From Marinimicrobium hydrolyticum (lineage in GTDB: Bacteria; Pseudomonadota; Gammaproteobacteria; Pseudomonadales; Cellvibrionaceae): 64,000 nt of DNA. The notes below the pieces were generated by a model that worked only from the letters and a program-made list of their open reading frames with translations, was not told the origin of the DNA and searched no databases. Below, piece after piece: positions 46,563-54,374 of the stretch (its first letter is position 1; every line of letters starts with the position of its first letter). Location: the NCBI RefSeq assembly GCF_030848505.1, contig NZ_JAVDDU010000002.1, forward strand, positions 62,001 to 126,000, read 5' to 3'. The translations under genes were made by a program, and so were the position numbers.

Positions 46563-49166
46563 TTATCCCTTCTTCTTAAATTTAGCCAGCGCTTTTTTGA
46601 AGCCAGACGCTGCCGCCGCCAGGAAAGACTCGCTCTTAGCTGGCGCAGCCTCTTTAGTCGGTCGAACTGCTGCAGTTTGCGCCGGCTGCTGAGCCTTCTT
46701 CTTGCTCTGATTACCATGAGTCCGTGACCCTCTACCTGTTTTACTTGCATCCGTCGATCGAGCACTTCCAGTGCCTCGACGACCGGAGCGACCCGGCTTG
46801 TCGCTACGGCGGTCGTCGGTTTTGCCCCGCGACCGTTTCTTGTCCTGAGCAGCCGGGCTTGAAGCCTTGCGCTCACCCTCAGCCTTGGGCGAGCGTGCGT
46901 TGGTCTTGCCTTTGCCGCGTCGGGTGGAAGTGACTTCTTCCATCTCGAAATCGATTTTTCGGCTATCCAAATCAACGCTAACCACGCGTACTTTAAGCTC
47001 GTCGCCCAAGCCAAAGACTTTGCGGGTGCGCTCGCCCACTAGCCGGTGTTTAGCCGGCTCAAAGCGATAGTAGTCTTTTGGCAGCGCGGTGATATGCACC
47101 AGACCATCCACGTACAGGTCTTTCAGCTCGACGAACAAACCAAAGCCGGTAACGCCACTGACCACGCCTTCAAATACCGAGCCTACATGATCCTGTAGAT
47201 ACTCACACTTGAGCCAACTGGTCACATCGCGCGTCGCTTCGTCGGCGCGCCGTTCGGTCAAGGAGCAATGCTCGCCCAGGGCCAGCATATCCGCCGTACC
47301 GTAAGGGTAGAGTTTTTGCTTCGGTAATGGCTTGGCGCCATCGACTTTCACGACATGAGACGATGCCTGATCGCCGCGAATGACCGAGCGCAATGCCCGG
47401 TGTACCAACAGATCGGGGTAGCGACGAATAGGTGAAGTAAAGTGAGCATAGGCGTCATAGCCCAAACCAAAGTGCCCTTCGTTTTCCACCTGGTATACGG
47501 CTTGGCGCAAGCTACGCAGCATTACGGTTTGGATAAGGTGGCTATCGGAGCGCCCTTGGATAGCTTGCATCAACGCCTGAAAATCCGCTGACGTGGGCGC
47601 GTCGCCACCGCCGAGTCCGAGACCCAACTCGCCCAGAAACTCGCGTAAGTTTGCTAGTTTTTCTTCCGCTGGACCTCGGTGTACCCGGTACAAGCTCTCA
47701 ATGCGATGCTTTTCCAAAAAGCGTGCCGCGCAGACGTTGGCGGATAGCATGCACTCTTCAACGATTTTGTGAGCGTCGTTGCGGTGTACCGGCACAATGC
47801 GCTGAATTTTGCGTTCTTCATTAAACTCGATGCGCGTTTCGGTAGTTTCAAAGTCAATCGCGCCACGCTCTTCACGCGCTTTGCGCAACACTTTGTAGAG
47901 CCCATGCAATTGGTGCAGCTGTGGCACTACGTGTTTAAACTCTTGGCGCAGCGGGTGGGAGTTGTCGCCATCGTTCTGCAAAATTTCCCACACCTTGGTG
48001 TAAGTCAGTCGCGCCTGGGAGTGAATCACCGCCTCGAAAAACTTGTAGCTGGTGACTTTGCCTGCCGGGCTCAGGGTCATCTCACACACCAGACACAAGC
48101 GGTCGACATTTGGATTCAGCGAGCAAAGACCGTTGGAAAGCGCTTCCGGCAGCATAGGTACGACAAAGTCGGGGAAGTAAACAGAAGTACCGCGTCGCTT
48201 CGCCTCCTCGTCCAGCGCACTACCTACGGGCACGTAGTGAGACACTTCCGCAATGGCCACGGACAAGCGCCAGCCCCCGCCTTTGCGACGCTCACACAAC
48301 AAAGCATCATCAAAGTCTCGGGCGTCTTCACCATCGATGGTGAGAAAAGGCATGTCCCGCAGATCGACACGACCTTCCATATCCGCTTCGCGGACTTCTT
48401 CGGAAAGTTGACTTGCCTCGGCCGTTACAGCGCTGGGCCAAGTATGAGGAATACTGTGAGCTTCAATGGCCAGGTCGATTTCCATACCCGGCGCCATGTG
48501 ATCGCCTAAAACTTGTACGATACGACCGGTGGGAATACGATTTTTGTCCGGCTGCTGAGCGATTTCCGCCACGACGATTTGGCCGGCTTTGGCCTCACCT
48601 TCCGAACCTGGCGGAATCATAATGTCGTGGGTAATGCGGGCGTTTTCCGGGCGGACAAACTGTATACCCTCTTCTGTAACGAAGCGCCCTGCCAATTGTT
48701 TGGTGTTGTGGGACAGCACCTCAACAATGGCCCCTTCATCCTTGCCGCGGTGGTTTTCGCCGGTTTGGCGTACCAGCACTTCATCGCCATCAAATACACG
48801 GCGCATCTGCCGGTTGTGCAAATAGATGTCGGCGCCGCCATCGGCGCGGATTACGAATCCGTAACCATCACGGTGGCCTTGAACACGGCCACGAATAACA
48901 TCGATTTTGTCCAACCGTGCGAAAGCACCACGGCGGTTGCTGATCAGTTGCCCGTCTCGGGCCATGGCGATGAGCCGGCGGCGCAAGGCTTCAATGCTTT
49001 CATCGTCGTTCAGTTTGAGTTGCTCGCACAACTCAGGGTGGGTAACTGGCCCATCAGCGTCGCCCAGCAGGTCCAGAAGGAATTCCCGGCTGGGGATAGG
49101 GTTGTCGTACTTTTCCGCTTCGCGCTGGGCAAAGGGATCGTTTTTTACATGCTTGCTTTTACTCAA
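46563..49166 (-). CDS. rnr: Ribonuclease R
   Basis: An 867-residue 3'-to-5' exoribonuclease able to degrade structured RNA. Order: N-terminal winged helix, two cold-shock domains, RNB catalytic domain (LTIDGEDARDFDDALLCER with the metal Asp cluster, HYVPVGSALDEEAKRRGTS), a C-terminal S1 domain (VGSVFEGVVSGVTGFGLFVE), then a long Lys/Arg/Ser-rich tail of about 125 residues. The start at 49166 is TTG. The only nearby in-frame alternatives would remove the conserved N-terminal residues. Confidence 0.96.
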   Translation of the reverse strand: MSKSKHVKNDPFAQREAEKYDNPIPSREFLLDLLGDADGPVTHPELCEQLKLNDDESIEALRRRLIAMARDGQLISNRRGAFARLDKIDVIRGRVQGHRDGYGFVIRADGGADIYLHNRQMRRVFDGDEVLVRQTGENHRGKDEGAIVEVLSHNTKQLAGRFVTEEGIQFVRPENARITHDIMIPPGSEGEAKAGQIVVAEIAQQPDKNRIPTGRIVQVLGDHMAPGMEIDLAIEAHSIPHTWPSAVTAEASQLSEEVREADMEGRVDLRDMPFLTIDGEDARDFDDALLCERRKGGGWRLSVAIAEVSHYVPVGSALDEEAKRRGTSVYFPDFVVPMLPEALSNGLCSLNPNVDRLCLVCEMTLSPAGKVTSYKFFEAVIHSQARLTYTKVWEILQNDGDNSHPLRQEFKHVVPQLHQLHGLYKVLRKAREERGAIDFETTETRIEFNEERKIQRIVPVHRNDAHKIVEECMLSANVCAARFLEKHRIESLYRVHRGPAEEKLANLREFLGELGLGLGGGDAPTSADFQALMQAIQGRSDSHLIQTVMLRSLRQAVYQVENEGHFGLGYDAYAHFTSPIRRYPDLLVHRALRSVIRGDQASSHVVKVDGAKPLPKQKLYPYGTADMLALGEHCSLTERRADEATRDVTSWLKCEYLQDHVGSVFEGVVSGVTGFGLFVELKDLYVDGLVHITALPKDYYRFEPAKHRLVGERTRKVFGLGDELKVRVVSVDLDSRKIDFEMEEVTSTRRGKGKTNARSPKAEGERKASSPAAQDKKRSRGKTDDRRSDKPGRSGRRGTGSARSTDASKTGRGSRTHGNQSKKKAQQPAQTAAVRPTKEAAPAKSESFLAAAASGFKKALAKFKKKG

Positions 49167-49333
49167 AATTGGACACCTGTCACTGGGAAATAGGTCGCTG
49201 CCTGTCCTTCAAACAGCGTAAGTTCTCTTGGTTTCGTCGTTGATCAGCCCGGATTATAGGGCAATTGGCTTGACAAGCCCATGCGAGGCAGGCAAAGGCG
49301 GCAAAAAAACCCCAAAAAGGCACATTTGTGCCG

Positions 49334-49362
49334 TTGACAAGGTTAGCCGCGGAATTTATAGT
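49334..49362 (+). promoter_or_regulatory. Strong sigma-70 promoter for tRNA-Leu(CAG)
   Basis: A perfect -35 TTGACA and a near-consensus -10 TATAGT are exactly 17 bases apart. The tRNA begins 36 bases downstream of the -10. A GC-rich stretch follows the -10, as in stringently controlled stable-RNA promoters. Confidence 0.85.
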
Positions 49363-49398
49363 GCGCGGCCTTGGCATTTACTGTCGAGTTTCTCCCCT

Positions 49399-49485
49399 GC
49401 CCAGGTGGTGAAATTGGTAGACACGCTAGCTTCAGGTGCTAGTGGCCGCAAGGCCGTGGAGGTTCAAGTCCTCTCCTGGGCACCA
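49399..49485 (+). tRNA. leu: tRNA-Leu (anticodon CAG)
   Basis: This 87-base gene has an encoded CCA, an acceptor stem GCCCAGG/CCTGGGC, an anticodon stem CTAGC/GCTAG with loop TTCAGGT, a long variable arm (GGCCGCAAGGCC) and a T-loop GTTCAAGTC. CAG reads the major Leu codon CUG. Transcribed alone from its own promoter and ended by the terminator at 49495-49520. Confidence 0.96.
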
Positions 49486-49534
49486 TATTTAGGAAGCCGA
49501 GCAAACGCTCGGCTTTTTTTATGTCTGCCCACTC
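49484..49534 (+). repeat. 51-base direct repeat, copy 1 (tRNA end plus terminator)
   Basis: This runs from the last two bases of the tRNA through its terminator, an 8-bp stem AGCCGAGC/GCTCGGCT with loop AAAC and seven T (49495-49520). It is identical to 49669-49719; the likeness reaches a few bases further into the tRNA 3' end (TCCTGGGC). Confidence 0.9.
49495..49520 (+). terminator. Terminator of tRNA-Leu(CAG)
   Basis: AGCCGAGC AAAC GCTCGGCT followed by a T-run, ten bases past the tRNA CCA end. Confidence 0.9.
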
Positions 49535-49559
49535 GAGGACCGAGGTCCTCTACCGCTTC

Positions 49560-49655
49560 GCGCATCCATGCGCTCTCGCGGATCCTGGCGCGTCCGTGCG
49601 CTGGTAGCTCTCCGCGCATCCATGCGCTCCCGAGCATCCTGGCGCTTCCATGCGC
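49560..49655. repeat. Four tandem 27-base hairpin units
   Basis: Palindromes at 49560 (GCGCATCCATGCGC), 49588 (GCGCGTCCGTGCGC), 49614 (GCGCATCCATGCGC) and 49642 (GCGCTTCCATGCGC) recur every 26-28 bases, forming two 54-base higher-order repeats. Each is a 4-bp GCGC stem with a hexaloop of the ATCCAT kind seen in repeat copy E. Confidence 0.75.
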
Positions 49656-49668
49656 CTGGTCCTGGGCC

Positions 49669-49719
49669 CATATTTAGGAAGCCGAGCAAACGCTCGGCTT
49701 TTTTTATGTCTGCCCACTC
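49669..49719 (+). repeat. 51-base direct repeat, copy 2 (orphan terminator)
   Basis: An exact copy of 49484-49534, including a complete terminator (49680-49705), but with no tRNA in front. The preceding TCCTGGGCCCA is a near copy of the tRNA end TCCTGGGCACCA. It is a remnant of a duplicated tRNA unit or an attachment-site duplication. Confidence 0.9.
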
Positions 49720-49797
49720 AAGAACCGACACTGTTTCTAGGCTTGCGACGACCGAATTGACTCATGTCCGAGGTTTCCGGAATGGTACTGCGGAGAG

Positions 49798-49887
49798 CGG
49801 GGTAGTTGCTCCCGGGCTGTCGCCGATAGGAAGTCGACGTCAAGCCCCTTGGAAGGGTCCACGGGGTGTCCGGAAGTAACCGCCTCG
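49798..49887 (-). repeat. Hexaloop-hairpin palindromic repeat, copy G (diverged)
   Basis: The imperfect arms (about 14 of 20 positions pair) flank a core whose minus strand reads CGTGGACCCTTCCAAGGGGC, then a hairpin CGTCGA/TCGGCG. The flanks GCGGAGAGCGGGGTAG and CAGCGCTAAAACAAAGCT match those of copy F, which supports family membership. The remaining sequence to 50083 shows nothing recognisable. Confidence 0.55.
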
Positions 49888-50083
49888 CTCACAGCGCTAA
49901 AACAAAGCTCCATGGGTGGAATCCAGCTGAACGCTTCGTCAGCTACGAGGCATTTTAGGCGACTTGAGCGGCTGTTGTTATTGGTGATTGCAAAACCCCA
50001 AGACTACCGTTAACCTTGCCCGCGTTTAGCGGTGCAGTGAGGCTGCTTAACACACTATTTGCTCGGCTGAAAAAGTATTTCCT

Positions 50084-51289
50084 ATGCCACAATTAGAATC
50101 CAGGCCCACGCCCCCTAAAGCGCTCATGCGCAATCCCGCCCCCCGGGAAACTCCCGGTTGGATGCGTGGCATATATGCCGGGCTATGTCTGTACCTGTTT
50201 CTCTCTGCACTGAATATCATGGGCGCTGGCCTGGGTAGTTTTGGCCGCGAAAGCGACGCCCTGATCCGCCTCTTCGCCTACGGCGAAAACCCCTTTATAG
50301 CCCTGCTCGGCGCGGTCCTGGTGACCATGATCGTGCAAAGCTCATCTTTTACCTCGGCGCTGATCGTCACTTTGGTGGCAACCGGGGAGATGACGCTGGG
50401 TACGGCGGTGTTCGCCATAATGGGAGCCAATATTGGCACCGCGGTCACCGGTGTTATTGTGGCCCTGGCGAACTTGCGGATTAAGCGCAACTTCCGGCGC
50501 TCCTTTACCGCAGCGCTGATGCACGACCTGTTCAACATATTTACAGTGGCGATTCTGTTCCCGCTCGAATGGCTGACCGGCGCCATGCACGAAAGCGGGC
50601 GGGGCATATTTACGCGTCTGGCGGGCTGGTTGGCGGATGCCGTCGGATTAGAGGAAGTCGCACGGCCCGATAGCCCCATAAAAGTGATTACCGCACCGAT
50701 GGTAAGGGGAGCCGATTGGCTGGGCAGTGTTATGATGCCCACCACCCTATCCCAAAGCCTGTTTATGGCGGCACTTGGGCTGTTGTTGATGTTCGTCGCA
50801 CTGGTCTTTATGGTCAAGAACTTGCGCGGCGCGCTGCTGCGCCACATGGACGGGCTGTTTAGAACCTACTTTTTCCGTACCGACTTGCGCTCTTACGCTG
50901 TCGGGGTGATTTCCACGGTACTGGTACAATCCAGCACCATTACATCCAGCCTGATGGTGCCACTGGCCGGCGCAGGCGTGGTGCGCATGCGCCGGGTATT
51001 TCCGTTTATGGTTGGGGCGAACTTGGGCACCACCGTTACCAGCGTTTTGGCGGCCTCTGCCAATCCGGTTGCGGCTGCCATGACCGTGGCATTGTTTCAC
51101 GTATTGTTTAACCTAATAGGCAGCGTGATCTGGTATCCCTTGCGACGCCTACCGCTAAAGACCGCCAATTGGTATGGACGCCTGGCCGGCCGACAGCCCC
51201 GCTACGCGTTCGCGTTTTTAATTATGATATTTTTAGTCATTCCGCTGGTCGGAATCGGTATTACCGAATTCATTATCGGCGTCCGCTAA
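50084..51289 (+). CDS. Na+/phosphate cotransporter (NptA/PNaS family)
   Basis: A 401-residue membrane protein with about nine spans. It has the two inverted-repeat signatures of the family, TMIVQSSSFTSALIVTLV (about 86-103) and STVLVQSSTITSSLMVPL (about 280-297), and GANIGTAVTG/GANLGTTVTS after each. It imports phosphate with sodium. It is followed after 21 bases by a PhoU-like protein, the usual partner. Confidence 0.93.
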   Translation: MPQLESRPTPPKALMRNPAPRETPGWMRGIYAGLCLYLFLSALNIMGAGLGSFGRESDALIRLFAYGENPFIALLGAVLVTMIVQSSSFTSALIVTLVATGEMTLGTAVFAIMGANIGTAVTGVIVALANLRIKRNFRRSFTAALMHDLFNIFTVAILFPLEWLTGAMHESGRGIFTRLAGWLADAVGLEEVARPDSPIKVITAPMVRGADWLGSVMMPTTLSQSLFMAALGLLLMFVALVFMVKNLRGALLRHMDGLFRTYFFRTDLRSYAVGVISTVLVQSSTITSSLMVPLAGAGVVRMRRVFPFMVGANLGTTVTSVLAASANPVAAAMTVALFHVLFNLIGSVIWYPLRRLPLKTANWYGRLAGRQPRYAFAFLIMIFLVIPLVGIGITEFIIGVR

Positions 51290-51310
51290 GGACGCTCCGG
51301 AGGGACCAAG

Positions 51311-51985
51311 ATGTTTCGTCAGATTTACAGCGCACTGACCTCGGAAAGCACCATCGACAAGGCGTTTTCCGACCTGACCCAAATGCTTAAGCACGGCGCC
51401 TGGATGTTCGAGCGGGCCAACGAGGTTCTGCACAGTACCGCGTCGGCGGAAGAGATTCGTGAATCTATTTATGAGCGAGACCAGGCCATCAATGAGCTGG
51501 AGCGCTCTATCCGCCGTAAGATGTTGCGCTATCTGACCGTCAACCCCGGCCATGATGTCGCCATTTGCCTGGCGCTCATGAGCGTCGCCAAGGACGCCGA
51601 ACGCATTGGCGATTACTGCAAAAACGTATTTGAAGTGGGGCACTTCTATACCGAAGGCTTCCACGTAGCCAAGTACCATGAGCCTCTGGACCGGATGTCC
51701 GAGCAAATGAACAAGATGTTCAACATGGTTATCAAGGCCACCCGCAAGTCTGACGAGAGCCAAGCTCAAAAAGCGATTGAAAACGCTATTGAGATTCGTC
51801 GTACGTGTGACGACATGATTGAGCAGCTGTTTCGGGACGAAGGCCAGATCGAGTTTCACGAAGCCGTGGCCTACTCTCTACTGGCGCGTCATTACAAACG
51901 CGTTGGCGGGCATTTGGCCAACATCGCCACGGCCGTACTCGGGCAACTGGAAGATTTGGACTTTTACGACGACGGAGAGGACTAG
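51311..51985 (+). CDS. PhoU-like regulatory protein
   Basis: A 224-residue all-helical protein with two PhoU-type three-helix bundles. The first has FSDLTQMLKHGAWMFERANEVL, the second VAYSLLARHYKRVGGHLANIATAVL, and the metal-binding signatures are AKDAERIGDYCKNVFE and HYKRVGGHLANI. There is a clear GGAGGGA ribosome-binding site. It probably gates the adjacent phosphate transporter. Confidence 0.9.
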   Translation: MFRQIYSALTSESTIDKAFSDLTQMLKHGAWMFERANEVLHSTASAEEIRESIYERDQAINELERSIRRKMLRYLTVNPGHDVAICLALMSVAKDAERIGDYCKNVFEVGHFYTEGFHVAKYHEPLDRMSEQMNKMFNMVIKATRKSDESQAQKAIENAIEIRRTCDDMIEQLFRDEGQIEFHEAVAYSLLARHYKRVGGHLANIATAVLGQLEDLDFYDDGED

Positions 51986-52062
51986 GGCGCCCCTGCGGTT
52001 GCCCTGCCCGGCAAGCCCTACCCTCCAACCCGCCGAGACATTGCACCAAAAGGACTGCCGCC

Positions 52063-52917
52063 GTGCCTGAACCCACCGCCCCCTCTCCCCTGGGAACTCC
52101 TCTTGCCTGGGATCTGGTAGCCCCGGGCTATGTGGAGTTTAATACCGAGTTTTTCGAGGTTTACTCCGCCGAAGCGCTGAAGTTGGCGGAAATTCGGCCT
52201 AAAGATCACCTTTTGGACGTCGCCGCCGGGCCCGGCTCCTTGAGCCTGCAAGCGGCGGAGCGGGCTGAGAAGATCTGTGCTTTGGACTTTTCCCCCGAAA
52301 TGCTCACCCATTTGCGCGCCCGGGCTAAAGCGCTAAACCTAAGCAACATCGACGTACTCGAAGGCGATGGCCAGGCCCTTCCTTATCCTGATCAGCAGTT
52401 TGATGCGGCTTTCTCCATGTTCGGGTTGATGTTTTTCCCGGATCGGGCCAAAGGCTTTTCTGAACTATTCCGAACTCTCAAGCCAGGCGGTCGCGCGGTG
52501 GTATCTAGCTGGCAAGCCAACTTTGAGCAGCCTTTTTTCAGCGCTATCTTCGATACTTTAGCCCACGAGCTTCCAAACCTCCCGTTGGGTGGTGGTGAAG
52601 GGCCTCCCCTTTCCAATCCAGATGTATTCCAGCGGGAATTGTCTGCAGCGGGTTTCGAAGTCGTTCTGCACCCTTTTACTCACCGCGTGGCCGCGGACCA
52701 AGGCACGACACTTTGGCAGGGCATGCGCCGCTCCTTTGCGCCGCTGGTACTGCTGGAGAACAACCTGGGATCCGAGGCTTTTGCCCCTGTGGCACGCAGT
52801 ATAGAAAATCGGATGAAAGACGAGTTTGCTGGGCCAGTGCTCATTGATATGCCAGCATGGCTGGCGGTTGGTCGGCGCCCCTTAACCCCAGTCGGTTCGC
52901 CCCACCAGGGTGGTTGA
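52063..52917 (+). CDS. Class I SAM-dependent methyltransferase, UbiE-like
   Basis: A 284-residue protein with motif I LLDVAAGPGSLSLQAAE (about 50-66), acidic motif II ICALDFSPEMLTHLR, EGDGQALPYPDQQFDAAFSMFGLMFF and the post-motif LKPGGRAVVSSW. The start is GTG at 52063 with AAGGA about ten bases upstream. The substrate is not identifiable; a small-molecule target is likely. It follows the phoU-like gene by 77 bases. Confidence 0.86.
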   Translation: MPEPTAPSPLGTPLAWDLVAPGYVEFNTEFFEVYSAEALKLAEIRPKDHLLDVAAGPGSLSLQAAERAEKICALDFSPEMLTHLRARAKALNLSNIDVLEGDGQALPYPDQQFDAAFSMFGLMFFPDRAKGFSELFRTLKPGGRAVVSSWQANFEQPFFSAIFDTLAHELPNLPLGGGEGPPLSNPDVFQRELSAAGFEVVLHPFTHRVAADQGTTLWQGMRRSFAPLVLLENNLGSEAFAPVARSIENRMKDEFAGPVLIDMPAWLAVGRRPLTPVGSPHQGG

Positions 52918-52951
52918 TTCAGGCGCCCACCATCCGTATACTTCCCGAGAT

Positions 52952-52965
52952 TGAAACCGGTTACA
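52952..52965. promoter_or_regulatory. LacI-family-type operator
   Basis: TGAAACCGGTTACA fits the LacI/GalR consensus TGnAAnCGnTTnCA at every fixed position. It lies in the 297-base gap before the Nudix-type regulator gene, about 110 bases upstream of that gene's -35. No LacI-family gene is in the window. Confidence 0.45.
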
Positions 52966-53077
52966 CCCTCGTGCCGGCTTGCACCATACCTTCTGCACTG
53001 GACGGGACATAGCCACCATCCAGCGCCAACTAAGGTTCAAGCGTTCCTAGCAAGCCGCCCGAAAACTAGGCAGAAGC

Positions 53078-53106
53078 TCGACCTGAGTAGGAAGCGCCTA
53101 TATAAT
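53078..53106 (+). promoter_or_regulatory. Promoter of the Nudix-type regulator gene
   Basis: A consensus -10 TATAAT (53101-53106) and -35 TCGACC (53078-53083) are 17 bases apart. Transcription from about 53113 would leave a leader of about 100 bases to the ATG at 53215. Confidence 0.6.
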
Positions 53107-53214
53107 CGCGCCAAGCTTTGTCATCGGTACCATTAGTTGGAAGATGACGCGCCGTATCGGCTTAAGGGCCGCCGGCCTATTCGTATTGCTCATTCTTATA
53201 ACGCTAGCAGCCCG

Positions 53215-53967
53215 ATGGATTCGCCCGTGCCAAGAACGAAAGCCAACAGCCAGTTATCGCCCGCGCCCGAGCTTCCGCCTCTGAACGAGCCGGCCGAGTA
53301 CCTGTCCGGGCTTTCCATCGATAACCTTATCTTTGGCTTGGACCATGGGCAGCTGGATATTATGCTGGTCAAGCACGATATCGGCCCTGGCAAGGGCGGC
53401 TGGGCCTTACCCGGTGGCTTTATTGGCCGCCAAGAGAACCTGCGCGACGCCGCCGCCCGGTTGCTGCAAAACCTCACTGGGGTGCGCGATCTGTACCTGG
53501 AGCAACTCAAAGCCTTCGGCCGGATCGACCGGTTTCCCGAAGAGCGGGTGGTCACCATCGCCTATTACGCGCTGGTAAGCGCGGAAGATTACCCGCTAGT
53601 CGCCGGCACTAATGCCGAGGAAGCTAAGTGGTTCAACGTCAATGAGTTGCCCCCACTCATCTATGACCACTCAGACATAGTCCAATACGGTGTGCAGTTT
53701 TTGCGCCACCAAGTGTGCCACAAGCCCATCGGATTCAACCTCCTTCCGGAAAAGTTTACCTTGCTGCAGCTGCAAGAGCTTTATGAGTCGATCCTGGACA
53801 CCAAACTGGACAAGCCCAACTTCCGTCGCAAGATGATGAAGATGAATCTGCTCGCACCGTGCAACGAAAAACAAACCGGCGTGCCGCACCGGGCCGCTAA
53901 CCTTTATCGATTCGATTCAAAAGCCTACGAACGCCTGACGCAAAAAGGCTTTTCCTTCGAATTCTGA
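53215..53967 (+). CDS. NrtR-family transcriptional regulator (non-catalytic Nudix domain)
   Basis: A 250-residue protein with a Nudix fold (about 30-165) joined to a C-terminal winged helix (about 175-250; FTLLQLQELYESILDTKLDKPNFRRKMMKM). The Nudix box reads GFIGRQENLRDAAARLLQNL: Gly68, Glu74 and Arg82 are kept, but the catalytic glutamates after Arg are Leu83, Asn86 and Leu87. Hydrolysis is therefore unlikely, and ligand-sensing DNA binding is expected, as in NrtR and pentose-responsive relatives. ATG at 53215 is preferred; an in-frame TTG at 53137 is an alternative. It precedes the glucuronoxylan genes. Confidence 0.88.
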   Translation: MDSPVPRTKANSQLSPAPELPPLNEPAEYLSGLSIDNLIFGLDHGQLDIMLVKHDIGPGKGGWALPGGFIGRQENLRDAAARLLQNLTGVRDLYLEQLKAFGRIDRFPEERVVTIAYYALVSAEDYPLVAGTNAEEAKWFNVNELPPLIYDHSDIVQYGVQFLRHQVCHKPIGFNLLPEKFTLLQLQELYESILDTKLDKPNFRRKMMKMNLLAPCNEKQTGVPHRAANLYRFDSKAYERLTQKGFSFEF

Positions 53968-54244
53968 CCGCCCGACTCCCTGACTCACACCCAAAATCCG
54001 GCCGTCATACCGGGTTCTGAATAGGCGCTACAGCACCCCGCCCCCTTGTAATCCGACGCCCGTTTGGGTAGCCTTATTGTTTTATTGACTAGAAGAATCG
54101 GACGCCCCCTGTTACGGGTTTCAACCCCCTTTCCCTGAAAATCTTCAGCGACCATCCCGGGCCTCTAGGAGAACACCATGCACCCAGGCAGCCTCATGCT
54201 TACTGCCCTCGCCGCCCTGCGGTCGAATGCCTGGTTGACAGGTC

Positions 54245-54275
54245 TTGGAAGATTTAACCTGGTTGAATATAACCA
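54245..54275 (+). promoter_or_regulatory. Promoter and palindromic operator ahead of the GH115 gene
   Basis: TTGGAA (54245-54250) and TATAAC (54268-54273) are 17 bases apart. The palindrome TGGTTGAATATAACCA (54260-54275) covers the -10. It lies about 100 bases before the alpha-glucuronidase gene and is a natural target for the upstream NrtR-like regulator. Bases 53968-54240 show nothing else except a short ORF from 54178. Confidence 0.5.
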
Positions 54276-54374
54276 AACCTTCGTGGCCTGCGTCTGCGCG
54301 GGTCACTCTTTGGGCAAGCACGCTCGCAAGGAGCCCATACAATCACTTGTCGAGATGAAATAAGAGAGATGTCT

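Noticed and set aside
46490-47014. An Arg-rich 174-codon frame overlapping the rnr 3' end
   Set aside because: It is the shifted reading of the Lys/Arg/Ser-rich RNase R tail; the composition explains it.
49560-49655. CRISPR-like array
   Set aside because: The units are contiguous 27-base palindromes without unique spacers, and there are no cas genes in the window.
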